Positions 49,923 to 58,731 of a DNA stretch of 64,000 nt are shown here, one piece after another. The DNA comes from CBDHGY01 sp965263325 (GTDB taxonomy: Bacteria; Pseudomonadota; Alphaproteobacteria; Caulobacterales; Hyphomonadaceae). Each line of letters begins with the position of its first letter. Position 1 is the first letter of the stretch. Made by a program: the position numbers and the translations under genes. Under the pieces are notes generated by a model. That model saw only the letters and a program-made list of their open reading frames with translations. It was not told the origin of the DNA and made no database searches. The stretch is taken from contig CBDHGY010000002.1 in NCBI GenBank assembly GCA_965263325.1, positions 1,116,001 to 1,180,000 of the forward strand, read 5' to 3'.

Positions 49923-52706
49923 TTAGATTCCAGCGTCCCCGCCCTCAGTCGCGCCAGCTTCTTCATCGTCTTCTTCGTTTTCGACCAGACGCGCAACCGA
50001 AACCACGCGTTCTCCCTCATTTGCCCTCAGCACCCAAACGCCGCTGGTCGCCCGCCCAGCAATGCGAATTTGCTCGACGGGTGTTCGAATGATCTGACCA
50101 CCGTCAGTAACGAGCATCACATCATCTGTGTCAGCCACCGGGAAGGATTGGGCGACTTTCTTGACCGGCCCGCTCTTTTTGTCTCGGCCCCATATATTCT
50201 GCGCAACCAGCCCTTTACCGCCGCGCCCCGTTACTCGGTAATCGTAAGCAGATGATCGCTTACCCATACCATCATCTGCGATGGTAAGAATGAACTGTTC
50301 AGCGGCTCCAAGTTCAGCAATTCGTTCCGTACTGATCGCCGTATCAGCGACATCTTCCGTATCGTCACCTAATTCCTCTTCTTCACCAGTTGCAGCCCTG
50401 CGCATTGCAGATGCGTGCTTCATGTATGCACGGGCCTCTTCAGAATTGACTTCAACATGACGGAGAATCCCCATCGCGATAACTTCGTCATCATCTGCCA
50501 GCCTAATACCACGGACCCCCGTTGAGTTGCGTCCTGCAAACACACGCACATCTGTTGCGCGAAAGCGGATACACTGACCAAGCGCCGTCGTGAGGAGAAT
50601 ATCATCTTTTTCAGAACAAATCCGAACACGAACAATCCCGTCGCCCTCGTCGAGCTTCATTGCAATCTTGCCGTTTCGGTTCACGCGAACGAAGTCAGAC
50701 AGTTTGTTCCGCCGCACGTTCCCAGATCTCGTTGCGAACATGACATCAAGTTCTGCTTGCGCCTTTTCATCATCAGGCAATGGTAGAATGGAGGTGATTG
50801 TCTCATCTTGTTGCAGCGGCAGTATATTTACCATCGCCTTACCGCGCGAGTTTGGCGCACCCTGCGGCAAGCGCCAGACTTTTTGCTTATAAACCATACC
50901 GGCAGACGAGAAAAACAGAAGTTCCGTGTGCGTATTCGCTGAGAAAACACGCGTGACGAAATCATCGTCCTTCATTGACATGCCGGACCGGCCTTTGCCG
51001 CCGCGGTGTTGTGTACGGTAAGTCGACAAAGGTGTTCGCTTCACATATCCGCCATGCGTGACAGTAACGACCATATCCTCCCGTTCGATGAGGTCTTCGT
51101 CATCCATATCGACGCCGCCGAAGGCAAATTCTGAGCGCCGTGGTACCGCAAACTTGGTTTTAACTTCATCGAGTTCGGCCTTGATTATATCCATCACGCG
51201 AACACGGCTGCGAAGGATGTCCAAGTAATCTGCAATTTTCTCCGAAAGCCCTTTCGCTTCATTGCCGATCTCGTCGCGGCCAAGACCCGTCAGACGAGAC
51301 AGTTGGAGCGCGAGGATCGCTCGGGCCTGCTCATCAGAAAGGTAAATTTCCTTATCGCCTTCCCAACGCGTACGCCGGTCTGCGATAAGATCCAGCAATG
51401 GCCCCATATCCATGATTGGCCAAGCCTTTGAGAGCAAGGCTTCACGAGCCGCCGCGGGGTCTGGCGCATGACGAATAATGCGGATGACTTCGTCGATATT
51501 CGCAACGGCCATTGCCAGACCGACCAACACATGCGCGCGGTCGCGAGCTTTGTTCAGCTCGAACTTCGTGCGCCGCGCAACAACTTCTTCCCGAAAAGCG
51601 AGGAAGCACTGGAGGACTTTGCGAAGCGTCATCGTTTCCGGTCGCCCGCCATTCAGCGCCAACATGTTTGCCCCGAACGAAGTCTGCAACGGTGTGAAAC
51701 GATATAGCTGGTTCAGCACAACATCCGGGCTCGCATCACGCTTGAGTTCGACAACAACTCGAATGCCATTGCGATCGGATTCGTCGCGCAAATCAGAGAT
51801 ACCTTCGATCTTTTTCTCGCGAACGAGTTCGCCTATCTTGGCGACCATATTCGCCTTGTTCACCTGATACGGAATTTCGGTGACAATGATCGCAAATCTT
51901 CCCTGCTTGGTCTCTTCAATATCGGTGCGCGCCCGCATGATGATCGAGCCGCGCCCTTCAAGTAGCGCTTTACGTGATCCCGCATGCCCCATGATAAGGC
52001 CCCCAGTCGGAAAATCCGGACCAGGTACAATTTCTAGCAGCGCGTCATCCTCGATCAATGGATCGTCGATCATAGCAATCGTAGCATCAACCACTTCACC
52101 GAGATTATGCGGTGGAATATTCGTTGCCATCCCGACCGCAATACCGCCCGCCCCATTGACAAGCAGGTTTGGAAACTGAGCTGGCAGAACCGTCGGTTCT
52201 TGTTCCTTGCCATCATAGTTTTCCTGAAAATCGACTGTATTTTTGTCGATATCAGCGAGCAAATAATTTGCTGTCGTGGCCGTGCGCACTTCGGTATAAC
52301 GCATCGCAGCTGGCGGATCGTTATCAATAGAACCAAAATTGCCCTGCCCATCGAGCAGCGGCAAACTCATCGCAAATGGCTGCGCCATTCTCACGAGCGC
52401 ATCATACACTGCCGTGTCGCCGTGCGGGTGATATTTGCCGATAACGTCTCCCACGACGCGGGCCGACTTCCAATAGCCCTTGTCATGTGTGTAACCCCCG
52501 ACTTGCATTGCATAGAGAATGCGCCGGTGCACAGGCTTTAGGCCATCACGGACATCCGGAAGCGCGCGAGAAACAATAACTGACATCGCGTAATCGAGAT
52601 AAGAGCGTTTCAGCTCATCCTCGATCGAGATCGGATCAACGCCGTCTTCTGGCGGCGGCGCAGCAGGTGTTTCCGGGTCCTCCGGAGGTGTGTTTTCGTC
52701 ACTCAT
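49923..52706 (-). CDS. gyrA: DNA gyrase subunit A
   Basis: A 927-residue type II topoisomerase subunit that breaks and rejoins DNA. The N-terminal domain has HPHGDTAVYDALVRMAQP with Thr at the position of E. coli Ser83, and the catalytic Tyr in AMRYTEVR. The C-terminal beta-pinwheel starts with QHRGGKGRSGM, the GyrA box. An acidic insertion, EEEELGDDTEDVAD, interrupts the pinwheel at about residue 780. Thr at position 83 is normal in some species and does not by itself show selected quinolone resistance. Confidence 0.96.
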   Translation of the reverse strand: MSDENTPPEDPETPAAPPPEDGVDPISIEDELKRSYLDYAMSVIVSRALPDVRDGLKPVHRRILYAMQVGGYTHDKGYWKSARVVGDVIGKYHPHGDTAVYDALVRMAQPFAMSLPLLDGQGNFGSIDNDPPAAMRYTEVRTATTANYLLADIDKNTVDFQENYDGKEQEPTVLPAQFPNLLVNGAGGIAVGMATNIPPHNLGEVVDATIAMIDDPLIEDDALLEIVPGPDFPTGGLIMGHAGSRKALLEGRGSIIMRARTDIEETKQGRFAIIVTEIPYQVNKANMVAKIGELVREKKIEGISDLRDESDRNGIRVVVELKRDASPDVVLNQLYRFTPLQTSFGANMLALNGGRPETMTLRKVLQCFLAFREEVVARRTKFELNKARDRAHVLVGLAMAVANIDEVIRIIRHAPDPAAAREALLSKAWPIMDMGPLLDLIADRRTRWEGDKEIYLSDEQARAILALQLSRLTGLGRDEIGNEAKGLSEKIADYLDILRSRVRVMDIIKAELDEVKTKFAVPRRSEFAFGGVDMDDEDLIEREDMVVTVTHGGYVKRTPLSTYRTQHRGGKGRSGMSMKDDDFVTRVFSANTHTELLFFSSAGMVYKQKVWRLPQGAPNSRGKAMVNILPLQQDETITSILPLPDDEKAQAELDVMFATRSGNVRRNKLSDFVRVNRNGKIAMKLDEGDGIVRVRICSEKDDILLTTALGQCIRFRATDVRVFAGRNSTGVRGIRLADDDEVIAMGILRHVEVNSEEARAYMKHASAMRRAATGEEEELGDDTEDVADTAISTERIAELGAAEQFILTIADDGMGKRSSAYDYRVTGRGGKGLVAQNIWGRDKKSGPVKKVAQSFPVADTDDVMLVTDGGQIIRTPVEQIRIAGRATSGVWVLRANEGERVVSVARLVENEEDDEEAGATEGGDAGI

Positions 52707-52840
52707 GAAAGGCTCTGTATTTGACTGCCAGCGACCCGATAGAATCGCCTGATTTTTCTGTTACTTAACTAGCAGGATGCCGGGTTTGAGACAATGATTT
52801 CACGCAAGGTCATCGCTGCATTTTCAGATAAATTATCCAA

Positions 52841-52879
52841 TAAAAACAACCCGCTCACCATTGAGGTCAAACGGGTTGT
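52841..52879 (-). terminator. rho-independent terminator after ssb
   Basis: On the minus strand ACAACCCG (52879-52872) pairs with CGGGTTGT (52853-52846), with an inner CTCA/TGAG stem, and is followed by TTTTTA. It lies about 58 bases after the ssb stop and 135 bases before the gyrA start, so ssb and gyrA are probably separate transcripts. Confidence 0.75.
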
Positions 52880-52936
52880 GGATTAGTCACATAAGTTACA
52901 AGATAAGCCCGGAGACACACGGCCCGGAGCAGTTAT

Positions 52937-53410
52937 CTAGAAAGGGATTTCGTCGTCCAGATCCTGGCTGAAATCCTGCGGCGGGCCTTCCATGGCGCGC
53001 GGTCCGCCTTGATTGCCATAGGCTACCGAGTCTTGTGAATATCCACCGCTCGCGCCATTGCGGCTATCGAGCATTGTCAAATTGCCGCCATAGCCGCGAA
53101 GCACAACCTCAGTTGTGTAGCGATCATTTCCGTCCCGGTCCTGCCATTTGCGCGTTTCAAGCTGGCCTTCAATATACAGTTTGGACCCCTTCTTCACGTA
53201 AGACTGAATGACCCGTATAAGACCTTCATTAAACACGGATATGCGGTGCCACTCCGTTTTCTCACGGCGTTCGCCAGTATTTTTGTCTTTCCAATTCTCA
53301 GAGGTCGCGAGCGAAAAGCTGCAGACTTGTCCACCATTCTGGAATTGACGCACTTCCGGGTCTTGCCCGACATTCCCCACGAGAATGACTTTATTCACTG
53401 ATCCAGCCAT
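52937..53410 (-). CDS. ssb: single-stranded DNA-binding protein
   Basis: A 157-residue SSB. The OB fold (about 1-112) shows NKVILVGNVGQDPEVR, FSLATSENWKD and LYIEGQLETRKWQDRDG (part). A short Gly/Ser/Pro-rich linker leads to the acidic tip DLDDEIPF, which recruits repair and replication proteins. It is divergent from uvrA, and the shared upstream region holds a LexA box. A strong terminator follows the gene. Confidence 0.96.
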   Translation of the reverse strand: MAGSVNKVILVGNVGQDPEVRQFQNGGQVCSFSLATSENWKDKNTGERREKTEWHRISVFNEGLIRVIQSYVKKGSKLYIEGQLETRKWQDRDGNDRYTTEVVLRGYGGNLTMLDSRNGASGGYSQDSVAYGNQGGPRAMEGPPQDFSQDLDDEIPF

Positions 53411-53519
53411 GGTTTCACCTCATCTCCGACCGTTTTGCTTTCGAATCTAATCTGCGATGTTTACTCTTGTCTGAAGCCGCGCCCTATAGGTGTTTGCAGC
53501 TTATCCACACAAAAGCAAT

Positions 53520-53534
53520 GTTCGCCATTTGTTC
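53520..53534. promoter_or_regulatory. LexA (SOS) box between ssb and uvrA
   Basis: GTTC-GCCATTT-GTTC matches the alphaproteobacterial LexA motif GTTC-N7-GTTC exactly. It lies 110 bases before the ssb start and 101 bases before the uvrA start, so it can control both divergent genes, as reported for ssb-uvrA pairs in other bacteria. Confidence 0.85.
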
Positions 53535-53635
53535 TTTACCCGATATCCAAATTGTGTCAACGAAATGAGACAGAGATTCTAGACTCTCTCCGCAGCTTGT
53601 CTTTCAAATCGCCGCCATTGCATTAGGTAGTTCCC

Positions 53636-56600
53636 ATGGCCAAACTAGAATCCCCGATTATCCGTGTCCGCGGCGCAAAAGAGCATAATCTGAAGAATGT
53701 GGATGTGGACATTCCGCGTAACGAACTCGTCGTTGTAACCGGATTGTCAGGCTCGGGAAAATCTTCTCTCGCCTTCGATACGATCTATGCGGAAGGCCAG
53801 CGGCGATATGTCGAAAGCCTTTCGGCCTACGCACGCCAGTTTCTTGAGCTGATGCAAAAGCCCGATGTTGAGAGCATTGAAGGCCTGTCGCCTGCGATCT
53901 CCATCGAGCAAAAAACCACGAGCCGAAACCCGCGCTCAACCGTCGGTACGGTAACTGAGGTCTATGACTATATGCGTCTCCTCTGGGCACGCGTTGGCAC
54001 GCCTTATTCACCCGCAACGGGCCTGCCCATAGACAGTCAAACCGTCAGTCAAATGGTCGACCGTGTTATGACATTGCCTGAAAAAACGCGTCTCTACCTA
54101 CTCGCACCAATTGTCCGAGGCCGAAAAGGTGAATATCGGAAGGAATTTGCAGAGCTACTTAAGAACGGTTTTCAGCGTGTGAAAGTGGACGGCGAGTTTT
54201 ACGAACTCGAAGATCCTCCCAAGCTCGACAAGAAATTCAAACACGAGATTGACGTTGTCGTGGACCGCATTGTGGTGCGCGAAGGTATGGAGCAACGCCT
54301 GGCGGAAAGCTTCGAGACGGCGCTTGATCTCGCTGAAGGGATCGCAGTCGCAGAATACGCTGATTCAAAAGATGGCGAAGAAGCAGAGCGTATAGTCTTT
54401 TCTGCGAATTTTGCATGCCCAGAATCCGGCTTCACGATACCAGAAATAGAACCGCGGCTGTTCTCCTTTAACAATCCCTTTGGCGCGTGTCCGACCTGTG
54501 ATGGCCTGGGCAAACAGCTGAAAGTCGATGCCGACCTTGTTGTTCCGGATGGCGATCTTGATCTTCTAAACGGCGCAATTGCCCCGTGGTCAAAATCCTC
54601 GTCACCTTATCAAACGCAAACCTTGCAAGCCCTTTCCGTTCATTACCGATTTGATCTGGAAAAACCCTGGAATAAGCTTCCTAAAAAAATCCAGCAGATC
54701 GTCCTTTTCGGAACTGGAAAGGATGAAGTGGACTTCGTCTATGATGATGGCATGCGCCGGTATGAAGTCACAAAAACTTTTGAAGGGGTTATCCCAAATC
54801 TTGAACGCCGCTTCCGCGAAACCGATAGCGCCTGGATGCGCGAAGAGATTGGAAAGTTTCAATCCTCGCAGGACTGCAAGGCGTGCGGCGGAAAACGCCT
54901 GAAGCCCGAGGCGCTCGCCGTAAAAATTGATATGACAGATATCGCAGAGGTCTCTCAGTTATCAATTCGGGACGCTGGCGATTGGTTTTCTAAAGTCCAC
55001 AAAGTGCTAAACAAGCAGCAGAGTGAGATCGCAAGCCGCATTCTGAAAGAGATCAATGACCGGCTGAAATTCCTGAATGATGTCGGCCTTGACTATCTCG
55101 GCCTCGGGCGCTCCTCCGGCACGCTATCTGGCGGGGAAAGTCAGCGCATTCGGCTTGCCTCACAGATTGGCTCGGGGCTGACCGGCGTTCTCTATGTACT
55201 GGATGAACCCAGCATTGGCCTGCACCAGCGCGACAATGAACGCTTATTGGAAACGCTGAAGCATCTGCGCGATCTTGGAAACACGGTCATTGTAGTCGAG
55301 CATGACGAGGACGCCATCCTCACCGCCGATCATGTTGTCGACATGGGGCCGCGCGCAGGCGTGCATGGCGGCGAGATCGTCGCGCAAGGCACATCGGCCC
55401 AAATTACCAAAACGAAATCGAGCCTCACTGCCGCCTATCTAAACGGAGACAAAGAAATCGCGATCCCAAAGCGACGCAAAGTTGGACCAAAGCACAAAAT
55501 GCTGAAAGTCACCGGCGCTCGGGGCAACAATCTAAAAAACGTCAGCGCGGAGATTCCCCTCGGCACGTTCACCTCCGTCACCGGAGTGTCTGGCGGAGGG
55601 AAGTCAACGCTGGTCATCGAAACGCTTTACAAAGCGCTTGCGCGCAAATTGAACAAAGCCACAAAGCCTCCGGCACCCTATGAGGCACTGTCCGGTTTGC
55701 AGCATCTCGATAAAGTTATCGACATTGATCAGTCCCCCATTGGGCGTACGCCGCGATCCAACCCAGCAACCTATACCGGTGCGTTCGGGCCAATCCGCGA
55801 TTGGTTCACCGGGCTGCCCGAGTCGAAAGCACGCGGCTACAAACCAGGACGTTTCAGTTTTAATGTAAAGGGTGGGCGCTGCGAGGCCTGCCAGGGTGAC
55901 GGTGTCATCAAGATCGAAATGCACTTTTTGCCAGATGTCTATGTCACGTGCGAGGAATGTGACGGCAAACGCTACAACCGCGAAACGCTCGACATCCTCT
56001 ACAAAGGTAAGTCTATTGCAGACGTATTGGATATGACGGTCGAAGAAGCTGCGGAGTTCTTTTCCGCCGTACCAGCGATCAAATCAAAAATGGACACGCT
56101 TAACCGTGTAGGGCTTTCCTACATCAAAGTTGGCCAACAAGCCACGACGCTATCCGGCGGGGAAGCGCAGCGCGTAAAACTGGCAAAAGAACTTTCAAAG
56201 CGTGCAACGGGCCGCACACTCTATATCCTGGATGAGCCAACAACAGGATTACACTTCGACGACGTAAACAAACTTCTGGAAGTGCTGCATGAACTCGTCG
56301 ACAACGGAAACACAGTTGTCGTGATTGAACACAATCTGGATGTAATAAAGACAGCCGACTGGATTATCGACCTCGGCCCTGAAGGCGGTGATGGCGGCGG
56401 AGAAATTGTCGCCGCGGGCACGCCAGAAGAGATCGTAAAGGTGAAGAAAAGTCATACCGGACACCATTTAGCTGAAACTTTCCGAAGGCAAGATGAGCGT
56501 CGCGCCGCAGCCGCCAAGCGCAATCGAGCCGGGACTAGAAAACCTGCAACCAAGAAACCAGCAGCAAAAAAAGCGCCCACGAAAAAGACAACGGCGGCGA

Positions 56601-56647
56601 AAAAACCAGCTTCCAAGACTCACGCAAAGAAAACTGCGAAGGCCTAA
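53636..56647 (+). CDS. uvrA: excinuclease ABC subunit A with lysine-rich tail
   Basis: A 1003-residue damage-recognition ATPase of nucleotide excision repair. It has two ABC modules: Walker A GLSGSGKSS (about 35) and GVSGGGKST (about 650), signatures LSGGESQR and LSGGEAQR, and Walker B YVLDEPSIGL and YILDEPTTGL. Zinc-finger cysteines include CPTCDGLG and the CEAC...CEEC block. After about residue 950 there is an added tail of some 45 residues rich in Lys, Ala, Pro and Thr that looks like a histone H1 tail. A LexA box lies upstream. Confidence 0.96.
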   Translation: MAKLESPIIRVRGAKEHNLKNVDVDIPRNELVVVTGLSGSGKSSLAFDTIYAEGQRRYVESLSAYARQFLELMQKPDVESIEGLSPAISIEQKTTSRNPRSTVGTVTEVYDYMRLLWARVGTPYSPATGLPIDSQTVSQMVDRVMTLPEKTRLYLLAPIVRGRKGEYRKEFAELLKNGFQRVKVDGEFYELEDPPKLDKKFKHEIDVVVDRIVVREGMEQRLAESFETALDLAEGIAVAEYADSKDGEEAERIVFSANFACPESGFTIPEIEPRLFSFNNPFGACPTCDGLGKQLKVDADLVVPDGDLDLLNGAIAPWSKSSSPYQTQTLQALSVHYRFDLEKPWNKLPKKIQQIVLFGTGKDEVDFVYDDGMRRYEVTKTFEGVIPNLERRFRETDSAWMREEIGKFQSSQDCKACGGKRLKPEALAVKIDMTDIAEVSQLSIRDAGDWFSKVHKVLNKQQSEIASRILKEINDRLKFLNDVGLDYLGLGRSSGTLSGGESQRIRLASQIGSGLTGVLYVLDEPSIGLHQRDNERLLETLKHLRDLGNTVIVVEHDEDAILTADHVVDMGPRAGVHGGEIVAQGTSAQITKTKSSLTAAYLNGDKEIAIPKRRKVGPKHKMLKVTGARGNNLKNVSAEIPLGTFTSVTGVSGGGKSTLVIETLYKALARKLNKATKPPAPYEALSGLQHLDKVIDIDQSPIGRTPRSNPATYTGAFGPIRDWFTGLPESKARGYKPGRFSFNVKGGRCEACQGDGVIKIEMHFLPDVYVTCEECDGKRYNRETLDILYKGKSIADVLDMTVEEAAEFFSAVPAIKSKMDTLNRVGLSYIKVGQQATTLSGGEAQRVKLAKELSKRATGRTLYILDEPTTGLHFDDVNKLLEVLHELVDNGNTVVVIEHNLDVIKTADWIIDLGPEGGDGGGEIVAAGTPEEIVKVKKSHTGHHLAETFRRQDERRAAAAKRNRAGTRKPATKKPAAKKAPTKKTTAAKKPASKTHAKKTAKA

Positions 56648-56653
56648 GACCAT

Positions 56654-57280
56654 ATGCTGACACTTCACTTGTTTCGCCATGGGGAAACCAATTTCAATGC
56701 GGAAGGCCGCGTCCAAGGCCAGTTCGATTCTGTTTTAACAGAAAACGGGATCGCGCAAGCGGAGGCCGCACGTCCAATCGTCGACGCTGTCCAACCGAAG
56801 GCAGCCTATACAAGTTCCAATGTCCGCGCGCGCCATACAGCAGAAATCCTGACCCACAATTTATCATTGGATCTCAATCTTCGTGAAGATTTGAAAGAAA
56901 TCGCTATGGGGGAGATGGAGCAACTCCTTTATGCCGATCTTGCGCTCAGCCACGCTGAACATGTGGCAGCATTTCGTGAGAGACCCGCAGACTACAATCT
57001 TGAAGGCGCCGAAACTTTTCAGCAGGTTCAGGATCGCGGAGTCTCAGCCATCGAAGACATTATCGCCGCGGAGCAAAACGGTTCGGTCCTGATCGTTGCA
57101 CATGGTGCAATCCTGAAAACAATCTTTGCGCATTATGCCGGCGTCGATTTGAACGATATTTGGACTGCACCTAGTCTGCACAATTGCTGTCACAACATAT
57201 TGGAAGTTGGAACGGACGGCAGTCGGAGGGTAACTCAAAAGGCAAATATATCGACGGCCGGCACTGTTTGGGCAGGCTGA
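56654..57280 (+). CDS. histidine phosphatase family protein
   Basis: A 208-residue phosphatase of the phosphoglycerate-mutase-like branch. The catalytic His is in FRHGETNFNAEGRVQGQ, a second Arg is in SSNVRARHTAEIL, the Glu in EIAMGEMEQ, and the second His in IVAHGAIL. It begins six bases after uvrA, so it may be cotranscribed and partly SOS-controlled. The substrate is unknown; names such as cobC or gpmB would be guesses. Its stop is one base away from the stop of the convergent gene. Confidence 0.88.
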   Translation: MLTLHLFRHGETNFNAEGRVQGQFDSVLTENGIAQAEAARPIVDAVQPKAAYTSSNVRARHTAEILTHNLSLDLNLREDLKEIAMGEMEQLLYADLALSHAEHVAAFRERPADYNLEGAETFQQVQDRGVSAIEDIIAAEQNGSVLIVAHGAILKTIFAHYAGVDLNDIWTAPSLHNCCHNILEVGTDGSRRVTQKANISTAGTVWAG

Positions 57281-57281
57281 T

Positions 57282-57782
57282 TTAGACCGCTTTCGATTTC
57301 GCCGAAGGTATTACCTTGCCTGTTTCAACTCTTGCAAATGACTCTGCGCACACAGTTTCCTCGAGATCACCAATGAAACGGTCTTCTTGCCAGAGCTCGA
57401 ATGACTTTACGTGATACGCAACTGCATTGGCAGACAAAAAGTCTGCGAGCGGATTGCGAGCCACGCGTTTCAATAAGAGCTTTTCACGCCGAAGATCTTC
57501 ACCGCCTGATGCGAGCAAAATACCGCCAATTGGGTCGGTTGAGTTGGTGAGGCGTGAGACTTCGTGTTCTGTAAGGTCAGCAAGATTCAGCAAGCATTTC
57601 GCTGCAAGTATCGGCTCGCTGCCGCCAACGTGCAACGTTGAGATACGCTCTATCAGTTGGCCGCGGTTCAAAACGGTCTGTAAGTGCACATTAGCAACGA
57701 CAGCTTGCCCGCTTAGCCGTTGCAGGAAACGGGTGGTAGAGCCCTCAAGCTCAAGATAATCGTTAATGGCTGATGACGTCAT
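57282..57782 (-). CDS. protein with possible chorismate-lyase-like fold
   Basis: A 166-residue cytosolic protein. The pattern of a short strand, then ISTLHVGGSEPILAAKCLL, then TDPIGGILLASGGEDLRREKLLL resembles the chorismate lyase/UTRA-like fold: a substrate strand, an 'xxPIGxxL' turn and a following Arg. It is not a clear UbiC, and the catalytic Arg/Glu set cannot be confirmed by eye. A GGAG ribosome binding site stands eight bases before the ATG. It is convergent with the phosphatase gene. Treat the fold call as a hint. Confidence 0.6.
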   Translation of the reverse strand: MTSSAINDYLELEGSTTRFLQRLSGQAVVANVHLQTVLNRGQLIERISTLHVGGSEPILAAKCLLNLADLTEHEVSRLTNSTDPIGGILLASGGEDLRREKLLLKRVARNPLADFLSANAVAYHVKSFELWQEDRFIGDLEETVCAESFARVETGKVIPSAKSKAV

Positions 57783-57862
57783 TCATCGTACTCCAAGAAC
57801 ATCAGGTGAGGGTATAGCATCGAAATTCATAGGGTGCGGGGCTGCGACCAATCGCTGCTAGT

Positions 57863-58666
57863 CTAAGCGCGGCTGGGCCGATGGCGTTCATAAATCTCAA
57901 CACTCACCGATTGTAGCGCGAGCATTAACAGCCAAAAAGTCACCGCCACAAGAATGCTCGCGATCGCTAGCCCGCCTGTCGCAGAGCTTGCCGCTGTAGG
58001 CAAAAGCATAATCGAAATAGACCATAGCAATGCGAATGGGAGCAGCGTGAGCAAGCCAACCCACATCAGGAACATACTCTGTGTTCTTGTCCAATTAAAA
58101 GCTTCCATTGCCACAATGCGTTGTTCAGCAACACTCGCAGCTGCGTAGGCACGCCCGCGCATGAAAAAAGCAAGAAAACCTGCCAACCCAGAGGCAAAAA
58201 CCAACACACAAAGGGCAAACAGGGGGTGAGATTGAAACGCTTCGAAAGACGCTGTCAACTCTTCCTGGGTTGGCTCGGCCGACTCAAAATCAAAACTCAC
58301 CAGCGCCCAGAGAGCCATTGTCGCCATGATCAAGGGCAGCAAGATTATCACGCCACCAAAAATCAGGATGATCATGAATAGGACGAACGACGTCGCATAG
58401 CGCAATTCTGTGCGTACGGGCGCGTAGTTCTCAGCACCGGTCATCTCTCGCAAAACGGCAACTTCCCATATGACGAGCAAGACAACGCTCAGCAGCAGAG
58501 TGTTTGCTCTCGCGGTTTCCGGAAAACCTGCGTGCCATGCATAAATTGCACCTGCGGAACTTGCGATAAACAGAAGCGCGAAAGGCCAGCCAGAATGAGC
58601 ATGGACCCGCATCCGTTTCCAAACCGCCGCGACCACCCTGGTCGCCCCTGAGAACTTCTTGAACAT
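57863..58666 (-). CDS. multi-pass membrane protein of unknown function
   Basis: A 267-residue protein with about six hydrophobic helices (near 27-48, 55-72, 90-125, 150-172, 195-222 and 228-255). There are no recognisable motifs and few charged residues inside the membrane parts. The short N-terminus is basic, so it probably faces the cytoplasm. It is divergent from trmFO with 65 bases between starts. I do not recognise a family. Confidence 0.65.
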   Translation of the reverse strand: MFKKFSGATRVVAAVWKRMRVHAHSGWPFALLFIASSAGAIYAWHAGFPETARANTLLLSVVLLVIWEVAVLREMTGAENYAPVRTELRYATSFVLFMIILIFGGVIILLPLIMATMALWALVSFDFESAEPTQEELTASFEAFQSHPLFALCVLVFASGLAGFLAFFMRGRAYAAASVAEQRIVAMEAFNWTRTQSMFLMWVGLLTLLPFALLWSISIMLLPTAASSATGGLAIASILVAVTFWLLMLALQSVSVEIYERHRPSRA

Positions 58667-58731
58667 GCACTAACACCTAGCCATCGCCGTCGACCTTGAC
58701 CAGAGCGCCTCAGCGCCGCATCTGTCACCCC

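Noticed and set aside
52440..52480. Quinolone resistance mutation in gyrA (Thr at the Ser83 position)
   Set aside because: Thr is the normal residue in several species, so this position alone is not evidence of selection.
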